A program made the translations under genes and the position numbers. A DNA stretch of 5,244 nucleotides, from contig CAJUGR010000121.1 of the NCBI GenBank assembly GCA_910586285.1, positions 1 to 5,244 of the forward strand, given 5' to 3'. The stretch comes from an uncultured Erysipelotrichaceae bacterium (GTDB lineage Bacteria > Bacillota_I > Bacilli_A > Erysipelotrichales > Erysipelotrichaceae). Below the pieces are notes generated by a model. The model ran no database searches and had not been told where the DNA came from. It saw only the letters and a list, made by a program, of their open reading frames with translations. Shown piece after piece: positions 1 through 5,244 of the stretch (positions are counted from its first letter, which is position 1; every line of letters starts with the position of its first letter).

Positions 1-2
1 TC

Positions 3-8
3 TATACT
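3..8 (+). promoter_or_regulatory. Probable -10 element of the htpG promoter
   Basis: TATACT matches the sigma-A -10 consensus TATAAT at 5 of 6 positions. The matching -35 would lie before the window and cannot be checked. Transcription would start near position 15, inside the CIRCE operator, which is the usual geometry for HrcA-controlled promoters. TACTAT at 5-10 is an overlapping, poorer alternative. Confidence 0.5.
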
Positions 9-9
9 A

Positions 10-36
10 TTAGCAGACTTAATAAAAGAGTGCTAA
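10..36 (+). promoter_or_regulatory. CIRCE operator (HrcA binding site)
   Basis: The site reads TTAGCAGAC, nine spacer bases, then GAGTGCTAA. The CIRCE consensus is TTAGCACTC-N9-GAGTGCTAA. The right arm is perfect, the spacer length is exact, and the left arm differs only at its seventh and eighth bases, so 16 of 18 arm positions match. It lies between the -10 element and the htpG ribosome binding site, where bound HrcA would block transcription. By established knowledge CIRCE/HrcA controls groESL and dnaK operons in many Gram-positives; control of htpG here is inferred from position. Confidence 0.85.
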
Positions 37-49
37 CGGAGGTAGGAAG

Positions 50-1990
50 ATGAGCAGAAAAAAACAATTTAAAGCGGAATCAAAACGACTCTTAGATCTG
101 ATGATTCATTCGATTTATACGCATAAAGAGATCTTTCTGCGTGAATTGATTTCCAATGCCAGCGATGCGATTGATAAATTATACTATCGGGCATTGAGTG
201 AGAATTTACAGGATGTCAATAAAGAAGAATTGGCCATTGAATTGGAACTGGATAAGGAAAACCGCACGATTACGATTCGTGATAACGGAATCGGTATGGA
301 CAAAAGCGAACTGGAGGAAAATCTCGGTACGATTGCCAAAAGCGGATCTCTTGCCTTTAAAGAGAAATTGGCGCAGGAAGAAGGAAAGTCCGATGACGAT
401 GTTGACATCATCGGCCAGTTTGGTGTCGGATTCTATTCAGCGTTTATGGTGGCCAATCAAGTTGAGGTCACAAGTAAAAAATACGGAGAAACAACAGCCT
501 ATCGCTGGCGTTCCAATGCCAGTGACGGGTACACGATTGATGAAGCCGAAAAGGATCACCACGGTACGGAAATTGTCCTCTATTTGAAAGATAACAGTGA
601 TGAAGAGGATTATGATCAATATTTAAGCCAATATGAAATTGAGGGTTTGATCAAGAAATATTCCGATTATATTCGCTATCCGATTCGCATGGATATAGAA
701 GAACAGCGTAAAATTGAAACCGAGAATGAGGAAGAGGCAGAAAATCAAGAACCTCAGTATGAAACGGTAGTGGAAACGAGAACACTGAATTCGATGGTGC
801 CGTTGTGGAAACGTCCGAAAAAAGATATTACCAAAGAAGAATACGATGAGTTCTATAAGGCGAAATTTGATGATTTCCAAGCGCCGCAGAAGGTAATCCA
901 TACGAGCGTGGAAGGTACGGTAGCGTTTGATGCACTGTTATTTATCCCAAGCAAAGCTCCGTATAATTACTATTCACAGGATTATGAACGAGGACTTCAA
1001 TTATACAGCCGCGGTGTCTTTATCATGGATAAGGCAGAAGAGTTGATTCCGGAGTATTTCCGTTTTGTCAAAGGGTTGGTGGACTCACAGGATTTGAGTT
1101 TGAATATTTCCCGAGAAATGTTACAACATGATCGCCAGCTGAAAGTGATCGCTTCCCGTATTGAAAAGAAGGTCAAAAGCGAATTGGTGCTGATGTTAAA
1201 GAATGATCGTGAAGAATATGAGAAGTTCTGGAACAACTTCGGCCTTCAAATTAAATTTGGTGTCTATAACAACTATGGCATGGATAAAGATAAGCTCATG
1301 GATCTGTTAATGTTCTATTCTTCCAAAGAACAGAAGCTTGTTACCTTGGATGAATATGTGAATCGCATGGAGGAAGGACAGAACTCCATTTACTTCATGT
1401 CCGGTGAAAGTATTGATAAGATTGATAAACTGCCTCAATGTGCTTTGGTCAAAGAAAAAGGCTATGAGATTTTATATTTGGTAGACAATATTGATGAATT
1501 TGTGATGCAGACACTGGGAACCTATAAAGAAAAGAAATTCAAGAATATTTCTCAAGGTGATTTGGATTTGGCCAGTGAAGAAGAGAAGCAGAAATTGGCG
1601 GAAAAAGCCGAGGCAAACAAGAGCTTGTTGGAAGCTTTGAAAGAAGCTTTGGGTGACGAGGTCAAAGAGGTGAAGATTTCTTCCCGATTGGTGGATGACC
1701 CGGTGTGTCTTTCCACCGAAGAAGGTTTGTCCTTTGAGATGGAGAAGGTATTATCGGCAATGCCGGAGGGCAATCCATACGGCATGAAAGCACCGCGTAT
1801 TCTGGAGATCAATCCTTCACATGAGATCTTCAAGACTTTACAAAAGGTGTATGAAAACAATCCTGATTCGGTAAAGGATTATGCTGATCTGCTCTTACAA
1901 CAGGCATTGTTAATTGAGGGCTTCCCGATTGATGATCCGATGGAATTTTCACGCAAGGTCTGCGCTTTCATGGTAAAAGCCGGCATATAA
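50..1990 (+). CDS. htpG: HtpG, bacterial Hsp90 molecular chaperone
   Basis: This encodes a 646-residue cytosolic ATP-dependent chaperone of the Hsp90 family, which acts as a homodimer to remodel client proteins during stress. The N-terminal GHKL ATPase domain (about 1-215) carries the N-box ELISNASDA with E32 and N36, DNGIGM with D78 and G82, the lid sequence GTIAKSGS at 93-100, the GQFGVGF glycine box at 122-128 and HGTEI at 172-176. The middle domain includes the conserved SLNISREMLQ loop, whose R355 is the expected gamma-phosphate-contacting arginine. The C-terminal dimerisation domain begins near 500 and ends without a eukaryotic MEEVD tail. Between N and middle domains, residues 218-243 form a linker with 11 glutamates. 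The protein is roughly 20 residues longer than B. subtilis HtpG. The start is supported by GGAGG at 38-42, seven bases before the ATG, and the first residues align with the usual HtpG N-terminus. No frameshift is seen. CIRCE upstream suggests HrcA repression. Confidence 0.98.
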   Translation: MSRKKQFKAESKRLLDLMIHSIYTHKEIFLRELISNASDAIDKLYYRALSENLQDVNKEELAIELELDKENRTITIRDNGIGMDKSELEENLGTIAKSGSLAFKEKLAQEEGKSDDDVDIIGQFGVGFYSAFMVANQVEVTSKKYGETTAYRWRSNASDGYTIDEAEKDHHGTEIVLYLKDNSDEEDYDQYLSQYEIEGLIKKYSDYIRYPIRMDIEEQRKIETENEEEAENQEPQYETVVETRTLNSMVPLWKRPKKDITKEEYDEFYKAKFDDFQAPQKVIHTSVEGTVAFDALLFIPSKAPYNYYSQDYERGLQLYSRGVFIMDKAEELIPEYFRFVKGLVDSQDLSLNISREMLQHDRQLKVIASRIEKKVKSELVLMLKNDREEYEKFWNNFGLQIKFGVYNNYGMDKDKLMDLLMFYSSKEQKLVTLDEYVNRMEEGQNSIYFMSGESIDKIDKLPQCALVKEKGYEILYLVDNIDEFVMQTLGTYKEKKFKNISQGDLDLASEEEKQKLAEKAEANKSLLEALKEALGDEVKEVKISSRLVDDPVCLSTEEGLSFEMEKVLSAMPEGNPYGMKAPRILEINPSHEIFKTLQKVYENNPDSVKDYADLLLQQALLIEGFPIDDPMEFSRKVCAFMVKAGI

Positions 1991-2050
1991 AAAATAACGG
2001 TATCGAAGGCAGCGCATTACGCGTTATCACTTCATGATACCGTTTTTTTT
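1989..2050. terminator. Bidirectional rho-independent terminator between htpG and add
   Basis: AACGGTATC at 1996-2004 pairs perfectly with GATACCGTT at 2036-2044. The stem continues inward as GAAG 2005-2008 with CTTC 2030-2033 after a two-base bulge, and a small hairpin (2011-2015 with 2021-2025, one G-U pair) can form in the loop. On the plus strand the stem runs into eight T (2043-2050), ending htpG transcripts. On the minus strand it is followed by A then six T (complement of 1989-1994), ending add transcripts. The add stop codon and last codons lie inside the hairpin, and the htpG stop codon supplies part of the minus-strand T-run. Confidence 0.88.
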
Positions 2051-3064
2051 AGAATGAGCGGGAATGGGTTCCTTTAGTTTTTGTAACAGGATGGATTTGG
2101 TTTGCGAATCAAGCAAGGCATGTTGTAAGGCAATTTCATTACTGTGGCGGAAATCCTCATCCGTAAAGGAAAAATCCTTGCGCAGCCGATCGTATTCCTG
2201 TTCCAGCGATGTGTTTGAGATACTGCGATTATCGGTATTGATGGTAATCAAAACCCCCTTCTCCCATAACTGGCGAATCGGATGAATCATTCCTTCAGGG
2301 AACACATGACATTGAAGATTGCTGGTATAACAAACCTCTAACGGAATTTGATTTTGAATCAGAGTGCTGATAATTGCTTCATCCTTAATCGCATGAACAC
2401 CGTGGCCAATTCGCTTCGCGCCCCATTTTAATGCCGTTTGAATATGTTGGGGATAACCGTTTTCTCCCGCATGCATCGTAAAGGGAATTTCTTGATGTTT
2501 GGCCTTGGTAAAGAGTTCCTTAAATTCACTTAATGCTCGAATTCCTTCGGCTCCGGCAAGATCCAACCCGCCGATCCCCTTATGAAGATATTTTTGTGTC
2601 AGGCGCAGCGTTTCAACATTGGCGTCGTGGGTGTCCTCACTTAGAATCATCATGCACAACAGACCTTGTAAAACAATCGGCGCTTCCTCCATGGCACGTT
2701 GTAATCCCCGTAATACCGCAGTGACTACTTCTTCTTGTTTTAATCCCTGTTTGGTATGTTGCTGTGGGGCAAAGCGAACCTCGGCATAGAGTACATTTTC
2801 TGCGGCCAAGCTTCGTCCCAAACGATAAGCGCATTCTTCTAACGGCTGTTCATATTGTAAAATCCGTAACGGGATGTCAAAGCATTGCAGATACTGATAC
2901 AAATCATGACAGTCGTGATCCACATGAGTATGTGCCGCATAGGTTTCATAATTGGGAAAACCGGGATCAATATGATAAGTCTTTGCCAATTCCCAACCAT
3001 CCGCAGCGCTTAATGATCCGTCAAGATGAAGGTGCAGTTCACATTTATAATAAGGATATTTCAT
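2027..3064 (-). CDS. add: Adenosine deaminase
   Basis: This 345-residue cytosolic metalloenzyme of the amidohydrolase superfamily should convert adenosine (and deoxyadenosine) to inosine plus ammonia in purine salvage. The TIM-barrel metal site is visible: H11 and H13 in ELHLHLDGSL, H198 in HAGENG, and D278 in NTDN. E201 of HAGE is the expected proton donor and H221 of RIGHGVH the catalytic histidine. VRFAP at 96-100 and TSNLQ at 247-251 are also typical of the family. The residue after the metal aspartate is N279 rather than the second Asp of E. coli and mammalian enzymes; this NTDN form is known in Gram-positive homologues. Length is normal. The start is set by AGGAGGT (complement of 3072-3078), seven bases from the ATG. 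The gene is convergent with htpG and divergent from the gene at 3280, so it is probably monocistronic. Adenine or N6-methyladenine deaminase activity is a less likely alternative. Confidence 0.95.
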   Translation of the reverse strand: MKYPYYKCELHLHLDGSLSAADGWELAKTYHIDPGFPNYETYAAHTHVDHDCHDLYQYLQCFDIPLRILQYEQPLEECAYRLGRSLAAENVLYAEVRFAPQQHTKQGLKQEEVVTAVLRGLQRAMEEAPIVLQGLLCMMILSEDTHDANVETLRLTQKYLHKGIGGLDLAGAEGIRALSEFKELFTKAKHQEIPFTMHAGENGYPQHIQTALKWGAKRIGHGVHAIKDEAIISTLIQNQIPLEVCYTSNLQCHVFPEGMIHPIRQLWEKGVLITINTDNRSISNTSLEQEYDRLRKDFSFTDEDFRHSNEIALQHALLDSQTKSILLQKLKEPIPAHSKKNGIMK

Positions 3065-3085
3065 TATTTGTACCTCCTTCCTTTT

Positions 3086-3094
3086 ATTGTAACA
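3086..3094 (-). promoter_or_regulatory. Candidate extended -10 promoter for add
   Basis: Read on the minus strand this is TGT-TACAAT, an extended -10 element (TGn plus a 5 of 6 match to TATAAT). No good -35 is visible at 16-18 bp upstream. The expected start near 3079 gives a leader of only about 15 nt, with the Shine-Dalgarno almost at the 5' end, which makes the call moderate. Confidence 0.45.
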
Positions 3095-3156
3095 GAAAAT
3101 ATGTTGCTTTTCATAACAGATGATAAAATCTACAACGGCTTTGCGACTTTGTGGAT

Positions 3157-3185
3157 TTCCTATTAACGGTAAAATATGGTATAAT
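3157..3185 (+). promoter_or_regulatory. Sigma-A promoter of the lysine-rich tail protein gene
   Basis: A perfect TATAAT at 3180-3185 is preceded by TGG at 3177-3179, giving a full extended -10. The -35 position at 17 bp spacing (3157-3162) reads TTCCTA, a weak 3 of 6 match. Transcription should start near 3192, leaving an untranslated leader of about 88 nt before the ATG at 3280. It is divergent from the add promoter. Confidence 0.75.
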
Positions 3186-3190
3186 GTCTA

Positions 3191-3210
3191 TGTTCATAGA
3201 ATGATGAACA
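3191..3210 (+). repeat. Inverted repeat at the predicted transcription start
   Basis: TGTTCAT (3191-3197) and ATGAACA (3204-3210) are perfect 7-bp inverted arms around six bases. The repeat begins six bases after the -10 element, where a repressor operator would sit. Equally it could form a hairpin at the extreme 5' end of the transcript. No known regulator family is recognised from the arms. Confidence 0.5.
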
Positions 3211-3218
3211 GATCTCTC

Positions 3219-3243
3219 AGTCATTCTCATAATGAAAATGACT
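3219..3243 (+). repeat. Second inverted repeat in the leader
   Basis: AGTCATT (3219-3225) and AATGACT (3237-3243) form perfect 7-bp arms around 11 bases. A shorter competing hairpin, TCATT 3221-3225 with AATGA 3231-3235, uses the same left arm, so two alternative structures are possible. It ends 22 nt before the Shine-Dalgarno and is not followed by a T-run, so it is not a terminator. Confidence 0.45.
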
Positions 3244-3265
3244 ATCGCATATATGATTCATTTTG

Positions 3266-3272
3266 AAAGGAG
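3266..3272 (+). promoter_or_regulatory. Ribosome binding site deciding the start at 3280
   Basis: AAAGGAG lies seven bases before the ATG at 3280. The same reading frame is open further upstream to an ATG at 3232, but that codon has no Shine-Dalgarno and lies within the second leader inverted repeat, so 3280 is chosen. An out-of-frame ATG at 3276 stops after three codons. Confidence 0.8.
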
Positions 3273-3279
3273 CATATGC

Positions 3280-4578
3280 ATGAATAAGAAAGAAACGAAG
3301 TCAACCACAGCGAACAAAACAGTGAAAACCGCTGTGGACGTTAAAACCGTCGCTGCGGATTCTACGGTGAAACCGAAAACAACAACTTCTGCGAAAACTA
3401 AAAAAGCAACAGCATCGACAGAAGCCAAGCAAACGACCACCAAAACAACCAAAAAGGCCACAGCGCCAAAGACAGCCGTAAAAAAAGCGGTGAAAGAAAA
3501 GGCAGCACAGCCTGTTGCTGCGAAAGAAGCGGTCGCAAAAACAAGAGAAAGCACCAAAACAACGGAAATACCGGTGAAAAAGACGGTTGCCAAAACCACA
3601 AAGCGAGCAGCCGCTAAAACCGCATCAACTCCGAAAAAGGCAGCTGCCGCAAAAGCGGAAGCAAGCACCGCTGCCAAAGTCACCAAAAAAGCGGCAACCA
3701 AAACGGTGAAAGCAGAAGCGCAGCCGGAAGTCAAAACAAATAAAAAAGCCCAAGAAGAAAAAATGGCTTATTATGAATCTTTACCGTTGGAAGAATGTAT
3801 TCGTTTGATGCAGAGTATGAATGTCCAATATGTATATGAAGACTATTATCGTTTATTATTGGATGAAGCTGACAGTAAAAAGTTGGTTAAGAATATCATC
3901 AGCGGAAATGAAATCACAGCTGAGAAATATGATTTTGCGAAAGATGGCTGTGATCAGGATTTGGTAGTGGTAACACTGAATAAAGTCGCCGATACGATGG
4001 ATATGAAGGCTGCCGATTTTAAGACGATCAAAAAAGCAATGAAACAGGCCGTAGCTTATTCTATGAATTCCGATGCAGAGAAAAATGCAGCGGCTTATTT
4101 GGAAGAATTTCAGACGGCAGAGAAATTGCTTATGCTTGGTCAGCGGAAAGGCGTTACAATGGCACAGGAAATCAGTGCGATCATTGATCAAGATGTAGCG
4201 GAATTCTTTGAACATTTCTTTGGATTTGCTTATGAGTTGTTACCGACATGGCAATACAATGATGTGAAATTCTATGAGGATTTTGCCTATGCTGTATTGT
4301 CACAATACAGTGATTTATACGAAGCTCAGCAGTTGCGTGTTCAGATTGACGTAGCGGATTTGTATATCAAGCAGGGTGATTATATGCATGGAGATGAGAT
4401 GTATGGTTATATCTTGCGTGATAATCAAATTAAGGATTATATTTATTTCCGTTATGCTTCTGCATATCAGGATATTGATCGGAATAAAGCAAAAGCGATT
4501 GCTTACAGTTCCTTGCAATATGTAGATGATCGTTATACGTATTATCCTGATATTATGAATGTTGTAAATAATGATTAA
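3280..4578 (+). CDS. Histone H1-like lysine/alanine-rich tail fused to an acidic helical domain, function unknown
   Basis: The gene encodes 432 residues that I cannot assign to a named family. Residues 1-161 are low-complexity: 40 Lys, 2 Arg and 13 acidic residues (net about +29), mostly Lys, Ala, Thr and Val, with no Gly, Leu, Cys, His or aromatic residue. Degenerate repeats centre on K[KR]A (at 41, 58, 68, 108, 119, 136 and 155), for example KTTKKATAP and KTTKRAAAK. This resembles bacterial H1-like tails such as AlgP or HctB, suggesting a disordered segment that binds DNA, RNA or another polyanion. Residues 162-432 are acidic and rich in Tyr, with helix-like patterning. The stretch from about 345 to 425 (RVQIDVADLYIKQGDYMHGDEMYGYIL and on) vaguely resembles tetratricopeptide repeats. 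No signal peptide or membrane segment is seen, so it is probably cytosolic. It has its own promoter, leader and terminator. The reading frame is clear; the role as a nucleic-acid-bound scaffold is inference. Confidence 0.85.
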   Translation: MNKKETKSTTANKTVKTAVDVKTVAADSTVKPKTTTSAKTKKATASTEAKQTTTKTTKKATAPKTAVKKAVKEKAAQPVAAKEAVAKTRESTKTTEIPVKKTVAKTTKRAAAKTASTPKKAAAAKAEASTAAKVTKKAATKTVKAEAQPEVKTNKKAQEEKMAYYESLPLEECIRLMQSMNVQYVYEDYYRLLLDEADSKKLVKNIISGNEITAEKYDFAKDGCDQDLVVVTLNKVADTMDMKAADFKTIKKAMKQAVAYSMNSDAEKNAAAYLEEFQTAEKLLMLGQRKGVTMAQEISAIIDQDVAEFFEHFFGFAYELLPTWQYNDVKFYEDFAYAVLSQYSDLYEAQQLRVQIDVADLYIKQGDYMHGDEMYGYILRDNQIKDYIYFRYASAYQDIDRNKAKAIAYSSLQYVDDRYTYYPDIMNVVNND

Positions 4579-4584
4579 TGAAAG

Positions 4585-4613
4585 GGTACCTGCGAACTTG
4601 CAGGTATCTTTTT
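4585..4613 (+). terminator. Rho-independent terminator after the lysine-rich tail gene
   Basis: GGTACCTGC (4585-4593) pairs with GCAGGTATC (4600-4608), nine pairs with one G-U, around the six-base loop GAACTT, followed by five T (4609-4613). It begins seven bases after the stop codon. The minus-strand side has only a short T-run, so it appears to work mainly in the plus direction. Confidence 0.9.
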
Positions 4614-4879
4614 CAAGTATGATGGGCATGCCCTATAAAATGTAAAAATCCATGTTGAGCGCTGTTTTCTATTGGTTTGTAAACAAGGTGATTCATTCAT
4701 TGAAAAAGAAATAAACACATTTGACAAGCTAAAGACTGCTATGTAACCGATTGAGAGTAAAGTGATTGTTTGTGATATATTAGAATCGGTTTCGATCAAT
4801 AGGGAAATTATGGCGGTTTCTTTCATTTGATCCTGATCTAAGAGGATTGGAATCTGAGAGAAATTCATAATAAAAAACT
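4614..4879. other. Intergenic region without a convincing gene
   Basis: About 265 AT-rich bases between two terminators. No reading frame with a ribosome binding site and family resemblance is seen on either strand. It holds a 10-bp perfect palindrome GGGCATGCCC (4624-4633), an orphan TTGACA (4721-4726) with no -10 at normal spacing, and a plausible extended -10 element at 4773-4781 pointing right. A tiny frame MAVSFI at 4810-4830 is preceded by AGGGA, but it is too short to support as a gene. The region could carry a small RNA or be remnant sequence. Confidence 0.5.
4751..4781 (+). promoter_or_regulatory. Possible promoter inside the intergenic region
   Basis: TATATT (4776-4781) is preceded by TGA (4773-4775), an extended -10 arrangement. 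TTGAGA (4751-4756) could serve as the -35, but the spacing is 19 bp, longer than ideal. A transcript from about 4788 would reach the terminator hairpin ending near 4925, about 138 nt, with no clear coding sequence. AT-rich DNA produces such matches by chance, hence the low score. Confidence 0.28.
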
Positions 4880-4925
4880 AAAAGACTGTGAGGGAGGACT
4901 TTTGTCGCTTATCACAGTCTTTTTT
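4880..4925. terminator. Bidirectional terminator downstream of the zinc-ribbon gene
   Basis: AAAAGACTGTGA (4880-4891) is perfectly complementary to TCACAGTCTTTT (4912-4923), a 12-bp stem with a 20-base loop. Plus-strand transcripts end in six T (4920-4925). On the minus strand the stem runs into TTTTAGTTTTTT, and this side lies seven bases past the stop codon of the zinc-ribbon gene, which it most likely terminates. A small GAC-TTTT-GTC hairpin sits within the loop. Confidence 0.88.
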
Positions 4926-4932
4926 CCATACA

Positions 4933-5142
4933 TTAATTGGTGAAGAAATCGAGTATATCCCAACCGGAATCGGTTTCTTGTTTATACAGTTCGGTATATC
5001 CGCATTGGGTACAGGAAATTGTTATGAATTTTTTGTTCTGTACATCAAATATTTTGGCAAAATTACCTCCGGTCGCCTGAAACTGATCGGATTCATATCT
5101 TTTATTACCGCATTTCGGACAAACATAGATTCTTTTTTCCAT
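4933..5142 (-). CDS. Small zinc-ribbon protein, COG3478/DUF2082 type
   Basis: This 69-residue protein has two CxxC knuckles, C8-P-K-C11 and C44-T-Q-C47, which should bind one zinc ion as a zinc ribbon. The central segment DQFQATGGNFAKIFDVQNKKF (residues 19-39) and the ending CGYTELYK with a C-terminal WDILDFF are hallmarks, as I recall them, of the small predicted nucleic-acid-binding zinc-ribbon family (COG3478, DUF2082) widespread in Bacillota. Its length is that of the complete family. No precise biological role is established that I can name. The start is supported by AAGGAGG (complement of 5149-5155), six bases before the ATG. A consensus promoter lies just upstream and a strong terminator just downstream, so it looks like a single-gene transcript, unlinked to its neighbours in the window. 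Confidence 0.9.
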   Translation of the reverse strand: MEKRIYVCPKCGNKRYESDQFQATGGNFAKIFDVQNKKFITISCTQCGYTELYKQETDSGWDILDFFTN

Positions 5143-5162
5143 TATGAGCCTCCTTTTCCCGT

Positions 5163-5191
5163 ATTATAGCATAAATAAATTATGGGGTGAA
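5163..5191 (-). promoter_or_regulatory. Sigma-A promoter of the zinc-ribbon gene
   Basis: On the minus strand a perfect TATAAT (complement of 5163-5168) is preceded by TGC (5169-5171), an extended -10. TTCACC (complement of 5186-5191) lies at exactly 17 bp and matches TTGACA at 4 of 6 positions. Transcription would start near 5156, just before the Shine-Dalgarno, giving a very short leader with no room for leader regulation. Confidence 0.75.
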
Positions 5192-5244
5192 TTCATTTTT
5201 TTGATCATTTTCTGTTTCCGACAAATTTATACAAATATTTATTT

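Noticed and set aside
198..587. A 129-residue plus-strand frame inside htpG
   Set aside because: An out-of-frame shadow of the conserved ATPase domain of HtpG, rich in Arg, Lys and Trp, with no domain motif.
2278..2290. Asn in place of the second Asp of the adenosine deaminase DD pair, considered as a defective active site
   Set aside because: The first, metal-binding Asp (D278) is kept, and NTDN is a known variant in Gram-positive adenosine deaminases, so the enzyme should be functional.
2764..3123. A 119-residue plus-strand frame over the 5' part of add
   Set aside because: Antisense to a gene with a complete set of catalytic motifs, and no ribosome binding site or homology is visible.
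3232..3279. An upstream in-frame start that would add 16 residues to the tail protein
   Set aside because: No Shine-Dalgarno precedes the ATG at 3232, whereas the ATG at 3280 has AAAGGAG at ideal spacing.
3258..3734. A long minus-strand frame of about 158 residues that looks like a hydrophobic, membrane-type protein
   Set aside because: It is the antisense of the Lys/Ala/Thr-rich tail: AAA and AAG codons read backwards as Phe and Leu, and GCN/ACN codons produce few stops. It lacks a ribosome binding site and family features.
3763..3765. An internal ATG exactly at the tail/domain boundary that could give a tail-less isoform
   Set aside because: The preceding bases are GAAGAAAAA with no GGAGG-like site, so internal initiation is not supported by sequence.
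4624..4633. A 10-bp perfect palindrome GGGCATGCCC
   Set aside because: It stands alone, does not extend into its flanks, and has no promoter or gene placed so that it would act as an operator.
4721..4726. A perfect TTGACA -35 hexamer
   Set aside because: No -10 hexamer is present at 16-18 bp downstream (the sequence there is TAACCG), so it is likely chance.
4575..4868. A 97-residue minus-strand frame with a hydrophobic stretch
   Set aside because: No ribosome binding site before its ATG, it sits right after the terminator of the zinc-ribbon gene with no promoter of its own that I can see, and its 3' end runs through the terminator of the tail-protein gene. No family resemblance.
4888..5169. 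A 93-residue plus-strand frame
   Set aside because: Antisense to the well-supported zinc-ribbon gene and starts inside a terminator hairpin.

Overview
The window looks like a chromosomal segment from a moderately AT-rich, low-GC Gram-positive bacterium (Bacillota). The signs are AAAGGAG/AGGAGG ribosome binding sites, TATAAT promoters with TGn extended -10 elements, hairpin-plus-U-tract terminators, a CIRCE heat-shock operator, an HtpG that resembles the Bacillus protein, and a Gram-positive type adenosine deaminase. The class cannot be fixed from this sequence. A gut-type lineage such as Erysipelotrichales is possible but only a guess. There is no sign of a phage, insertion sequence, CRISPR array, tRNA or rRNA.

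Layout. (1) 1-1990: htpG (Hsp90 chaperone) on the plus strand, preceded by a -10 element and a 16-of-18 match to the CIRCE operator at 10-36, so it is probably repressed by HrcA. (2) 1991-2050: a compact bidirectional terminator between convergent htpG and add; its right arm and U-tract are made from the last codons of add. (3) 2027-3064: add, adenosine deaminase, on the minus strand. (4) 3065-3279: a divergent intergenic region with a minus-strand extended -10 promoter for add and a consensus extended -10 promoter for the next gene, whose leader carries two perfect 7-bp inverted repeats. (5) 3280-4578: a 432-residue protein with two very different halves, a 161-residue lysine/alanine/threonine tail like bacterial histone H1-like proteins and a 271-residue acidic, tyrosine-rich, probably helical domain. 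It is the least explained gene here. (6) 4579-4932: a rho-independent terminator, about 265 nt with no convincing gene but with a possible plus-strand promoter, then a second bidirectional terminator. (7) 4933-5142: a 69-residue zinc-ribbon protein of the COG3478/DUF2082 type on the minus strand, with a consensus promoter just upstream. 5172-5244 holds only the -35 region of that promoter and AT-rich sequence.

The four genes appear to be separate transcription units, each with its own promoter and terminator, so they are not a shared pathway or operon. HtpG handles protein folding stress, Add handles purine salvage, the zinc ribbon is a small presumed nucleic-acid-binding protein, and the tail-bearing protein is a candidate nucleic-acid or nucleoid-associated scaffold. 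The points most worth following up are that chimeric protein with its structured leader, and the CIRCE control of htpG.
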